Source: Clostridium disporicum | GTDB lineage: Bacteria > Bacillota > Clostridia > Clostridiales > Clostridiaceae | DNA: 64,000 bases | Reading direction: 5' to 3' | Assembly: GCF_001405015.1 (NCBI RefSeq) | Contig: NZ_CYZX01000009.1 | Location: 80,643-144,642 of the forward strand | Part shown: positions 62,134-64,000 of the stretch, piece by piece | Layout of the letters: every line of letters begins with the position of its first letter | Position numbering within the stretch: position 1 is the first letter of the stretch | Made by a program: the position numbers and the translations under genes | The notes under the pieces: model-generated | Database searches by the model: none | The model's input: the letters and a program-made list of their open reading frames with translations, nothing else | What the model was told of the DNA's origin: nothing

Positions 62134-62790
62134 TTAACTTGCATTTTTATCTCCAAACAGTACAAATACTGTTTTAAATATTAACTTAATATCTATCCAG
62201 AAGCTTCTCTCTTCAACATACTTAACATCAAGCTTCATCCAATCTTCAAAGTCTATATTATTTCTTCCACTTACTTGCCAATAACAAGTTAGTCCTGGCT
62301 TAACATCATGTCTTCTATACATCCATGCTTCAAATTGTTCAACTTCTTGTGGTAAGCTTGGTCTTGGTCCGACTAAACTCATATCTCCTTTAAGTACATT
62401 TACTAACTGTGGTATTTCATCTAAACTTGTCTTTCTTATGAACTTACCACTCTTAGTTACTCTAGGGTCATCTTTCATCTTAAACATTGGTCCTGACATT
62501 TCATTTTGTGCTTGAAGTTTTTTCTTTAACTCTTCAGCATTCATTACCATAGATCTAAACTTGTACATTTTAAAAGTCTTCCCATACCGTCCCACACGTT
62601 CTTGAGAAAATATCACAGGCCCTTTAGATTCAAGTTTTATTAAAGCCATAATTATTAAAAGTATCGGACTTAATAAAACTAATCCACATAGAGATCCACC
62701 TATATCAATACACCTCTTTAGAAATTCGTAACCTTTTCTCTCCTCTACTACAACATTACTATCACCAATGTTATACTGTAACTCCGCCAT
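62134..62790 (-). CDS. Priming sugar-phosphate transferase (WbaP/WcaJ family)
   Basis: A 218-residue polyprenyl-phosphate sugar transferase. There is one membrane hairpin near residues 32-52 (GGSLCGLVLLSPILLIIMAL), then the catalytic block GPVIFSQERVGRYGKTFKMY followed by KFRSMV, KSGKFIRKTSLDEIPQLVNV and SLVGPRPSLPQEVE. It starts repeat-unit synthesis on undecaprenyl phosphate. AGGGGTG precedes the ATG. It is the first gene of the run of cytoplasmic assembly genes, and a terminator upstream of it separates it from the kinase remnant. Confidence 0.93.
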   Translation of the reverse strand: MAELQYNIGDSNVVVEERKGYEFLKRCIDIGGSLCGLVLLSPILLIIMALIKLESKGPVIFSQERVGRYGKTFKMYKFRSMVMNAEELKKKLQAQNEMSGPMFKMKDDPRVTKSGKFIRKTSLDEIPQLVNVLKGDMSLVGPRPSLPQEVEQFEAWMYRRHDVKPGLTCYWQVSGRNNIDFEDWMKLDVKYVEERSFWIDIKLIFKTVFVLFGDKNAS

Positions 62791-62861
62791 AAAATAACAC
62801 CCCTAACATAATTTTTTAATAATTAATCAAAAAATAATAAACCACCTTAAAAAGTGCATAA

Positions 62862-62895
62862 AAAATTCCGATATTCCCCCAAACACCGGAATTTT
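62862..62895 (-). terminator. Terminator behind the kinase and its repeat array
   Basis: AAAATTCCG and CGGAATTTT pair around a 16-nt loop; on the minus strand six T follow. It ends transcripts coming from the kinase region before the priming transferase gene. Confidence 0.75.
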
Positions 62896-63063
62896 AAATT
62901 AACTAAACAAGCCCCGTTTCCCATACACAGCCTATTTAAAATCCCTTCTTTTATCGTCATATCTATAAAATTTTCCCCTAAAAAACCACTATACTTCATT
63001 AAAGATATCCCCACATCTTCAACAAATCCATACCTTATCTTACGTACCCCTTATATGAACTAG

Positions 63064-63526
63064 TCATATATTTCTCTTACCGAAGATATCTCTTAGTCTC
63101 TTACGCAAGCAAAACACCTGTGCTTACAAAACTAACTCTTGTCCTCGCCGTAGGCTATACTTGGACCCATGCAGCGACTCTTGGACTTTTGCGCCAGCAA
63201 AACCAATTCCCTTTAACCTACACAAACTAATCTACCTCTGTCTAAAGGCAATCATCTTCGCCTGCCATATCCCCAAATACAACAGTTATATATATAAACT
63301 CATCAAGGTTCACTCACTCCCCAACAAGCCATAAACTTATATACAACCTTCTCTTTGACGTAGTCAAACATTTCTCTTCAACTCAGTTGAATATTTCTCT
63401 GCCAAAGGCACATTTCTCCTCGCGAAGCAAATATTTCTCTTGCTCATTTGCGAAGCAAATCTCTTGGACTGCCGTAGGCACATTTGGACATTTACGTCAG
63501 CAAATCCTTTCCCTTCGCGCTAGCGA
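63064..63526 (-). repeat. Long mini-hairpin array after the tyrosine kinase fragment
   Basis: On the minus strand units run from the base after the kinase stop: TCGCTAGCGCGA, ATTTGCTGACGTAAAT, TGCCTACGGCA, ATTTGCTTCGCAAAT, TGCCTTTGGCA, TTCAACTGAGTTGAA and TTTGACTACGTCAAA. The linkers are GAGAAATG, GAGAAATA and GTCCAAGAG. After about 100 bp of other DNA a second group follows (GGTTTTGCTGGCGCAAAA, AGCCTACGGC, TTTTGCTTGCGTAAGA, ATATGACTAGTTCATAT). Perfect stems with three-base loops dominate. The linkers differ from those at 4621 and 5317. Confidence 0.85.
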
Positions 63527-63920
63527 CTACTCGTTTCCATAATAGTAATAGTATTTATTCTTACTATTTTCCACACCATTAAGAACTGTACCAATAAGAT
63601 TTCCATTTACTTTTTTAATTAAGTTTACTGAATTCATTACTACATCTTTTTTAGTAGCTCCAGCCTTAACAACTAAGATTGTCCCATCAACCTTTGTTGA
63701 AAGTACTTGAGCATCAGTTACAGCTCCAAGTGGTGGAGTATCCATAACTACGTAATCAAAATGACTTTTCATTTCTTCTAAGAAAATTCCCATAGCCTTT
63801 GAACCTAACATCTCTGAAGGATTTGGAGAAACTCTACCTGCTGAAACTATAGTTAAATTTTCATTATATTTAACCATAACTTGTTCCATAGTCTTTTTAT
63901 GTAATGGCTCTGTTAGACAA
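63527..63920 (-). pseudogene. 3' part of a CpsD/CapB-type tyrosine kinase
   Basis: The frame gives the C-terminal half of a bacterial tyrosine kinase of about 230 residues. It has LTIVSAGRVSPNPSEMLGSK, the Walker B-type FDYVVMDTPPLGAVTDA, the VVKAGATKKDVV block and a tyrosine-rich tail (KYYYYYGNE). The Walker A motif and N-terminal half are absent. Similarity reaches LTEPLHKKT just upstream of the first ATG (63889), then stops, and the frame closes at a TAA near 63950. The upstream DNA holds a promoter for a plus-strand gene, so the gene seems truncated by rearrangement. Intact relatives control capsule polymer length. Confidence 0.75.
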
Positions 63921-63980
63921 TAATGTTGATATGTGCATATAATTTACAAATAGTGTTATAATATAGATAATAGCACTATT
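63914..63980 (+). promoter_or_regulatory. Promoter with operator-like inverted repeat at the right edge
   Basis: TAGACA (63914) and TATAAT (63938) with an 18-bp spacer are followed by an 11-bp inverted repeat, AATAGTGTTAT (63949) and ATAGCACTATT (63970), with one mismatch. A further TATAAT lies within it. GGAGG and an ATG at 63994 follow. This looks like a controlled promoter. Confidence 0.5.
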
Positions 63981-63993
63981 GGAGGTAATATTT

Positions 63994-64000
63994 ATGGCAA
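63994..64000 (+). CDS. Start of a plus-strand gene at the window edge
   Basis: GGAGG lies 8 nt before an ATG at 63994; only ATGGCAA is inside the window. The promoter with inverted repeat suggests a regulated gene, perhaps a regulator or part of the element that cut the kinase gene. The product is unknown. Confidence 0.45.

Noticed and set aside
62854..63063. 69-codon frame on the plus strand
   Set aside because: It has no ribosome-binding site and starts in the terminator hairpin; its composition is not protein-like.
1..64000. rRNA, tRNA or integrase-flanked genomic island borders
   Set aside because: I saw no cloverleaf, rRNA-like segment, integrase or direct-repeat att site by eye; a dedicated search could still find a small RNA.

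Overview
The window is AT-rich DNA with Firmicute-type ribosome-binding sites (GGAGG), low-GC codon use, LytR-CpsA-Psr proteins and many sortase-anchored or dockerin-bearing surface proteins. This points to a Clostridium sensu stricto species, probably an animal- or gut-associated one; I cannot name the species. No rRNA, tRNA, CRISPR array, integrase or intact transposase was seen.

Layout. 1-9.3 kb holds sugar-nucleotide and wall-polysaccharide genes: the start of a FlaA1/CapD-type epimerase, galE, two LCP transferases, a four-helix-bundle protein, wecB, the branched-chain amino acid carrier brnQ, and galU. 9.4-12.4 kb holds small secreted or MORN-repeat proteins, a glucosaminidase-like protein and tpx. 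12.5-28.2 kb is a surface-protein island: an LPXTG protein with a cohesin-like domain, a 1983-residue dockerin-bearing M60-type metallopeptidase, a 1667-residue wall protein, a small membrane paralogue, and an unusual sigma factor fused to membrane segments and an Ig-like tail. 28.4-46.6 kb is an accessory region: an MntA/HepT toxin-antitoxin pair, a DUF2922/DUF1659/YvrJ trio, two more sortase substrates, a DnaB-like helicase with a putative replication protein, a VanZ-like protein and decayed genes. 46.8-63.9 kb is the main polysaccharide locus on the minus strand: manA, pgm, MurJ-type flippase, pyruvyl-transferase-like protein, glycosyltransferases, Wzy-like polymerase, tagD, licD, TagA-type transferase, manC, ugd, priming sugar transferase, and the 3' part of a tyrosine kinase.

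How the genes work together. ManA, Pgm and ManC give a complete fructose-6-P to GDP-mannose route. GalU, GalE and Ugd give UDP-Glc, UDP-Gal and UDP-GlcA. WecB supplies UDP-ManNAc for the TagA/WecG-type transferase. TagD makes CDP-glycerol and LicD may transfer a phospho-substituent. The priming transferase, glycosyltransferases, flippase and polymerase assemble the polymer, and the two LCP proteins probably attach it to peptidoglycan.

The most unusual signal is a family of arrays of tiny hairpins. Each unit is a 10-17 nt inverted repeat, usually with a three-base loop, followed by an 8-10 base linker, with a period of about 21-24 bp. Stem sequences differ from unit to unit but stay self-complementary. 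Arrays lie just after the stop codons of several unrelated genes (both LCP genes, wecB, galU, a DUF1659 gene, the tyrosine kinase), in the same strand direction as the gene. Two short members have inserted inside a second galU copy and destroyed it. Decayed fragments of galU and pgm around 45-51 kb show that this part of the polysaccharide locus was duplicated and is eroding.
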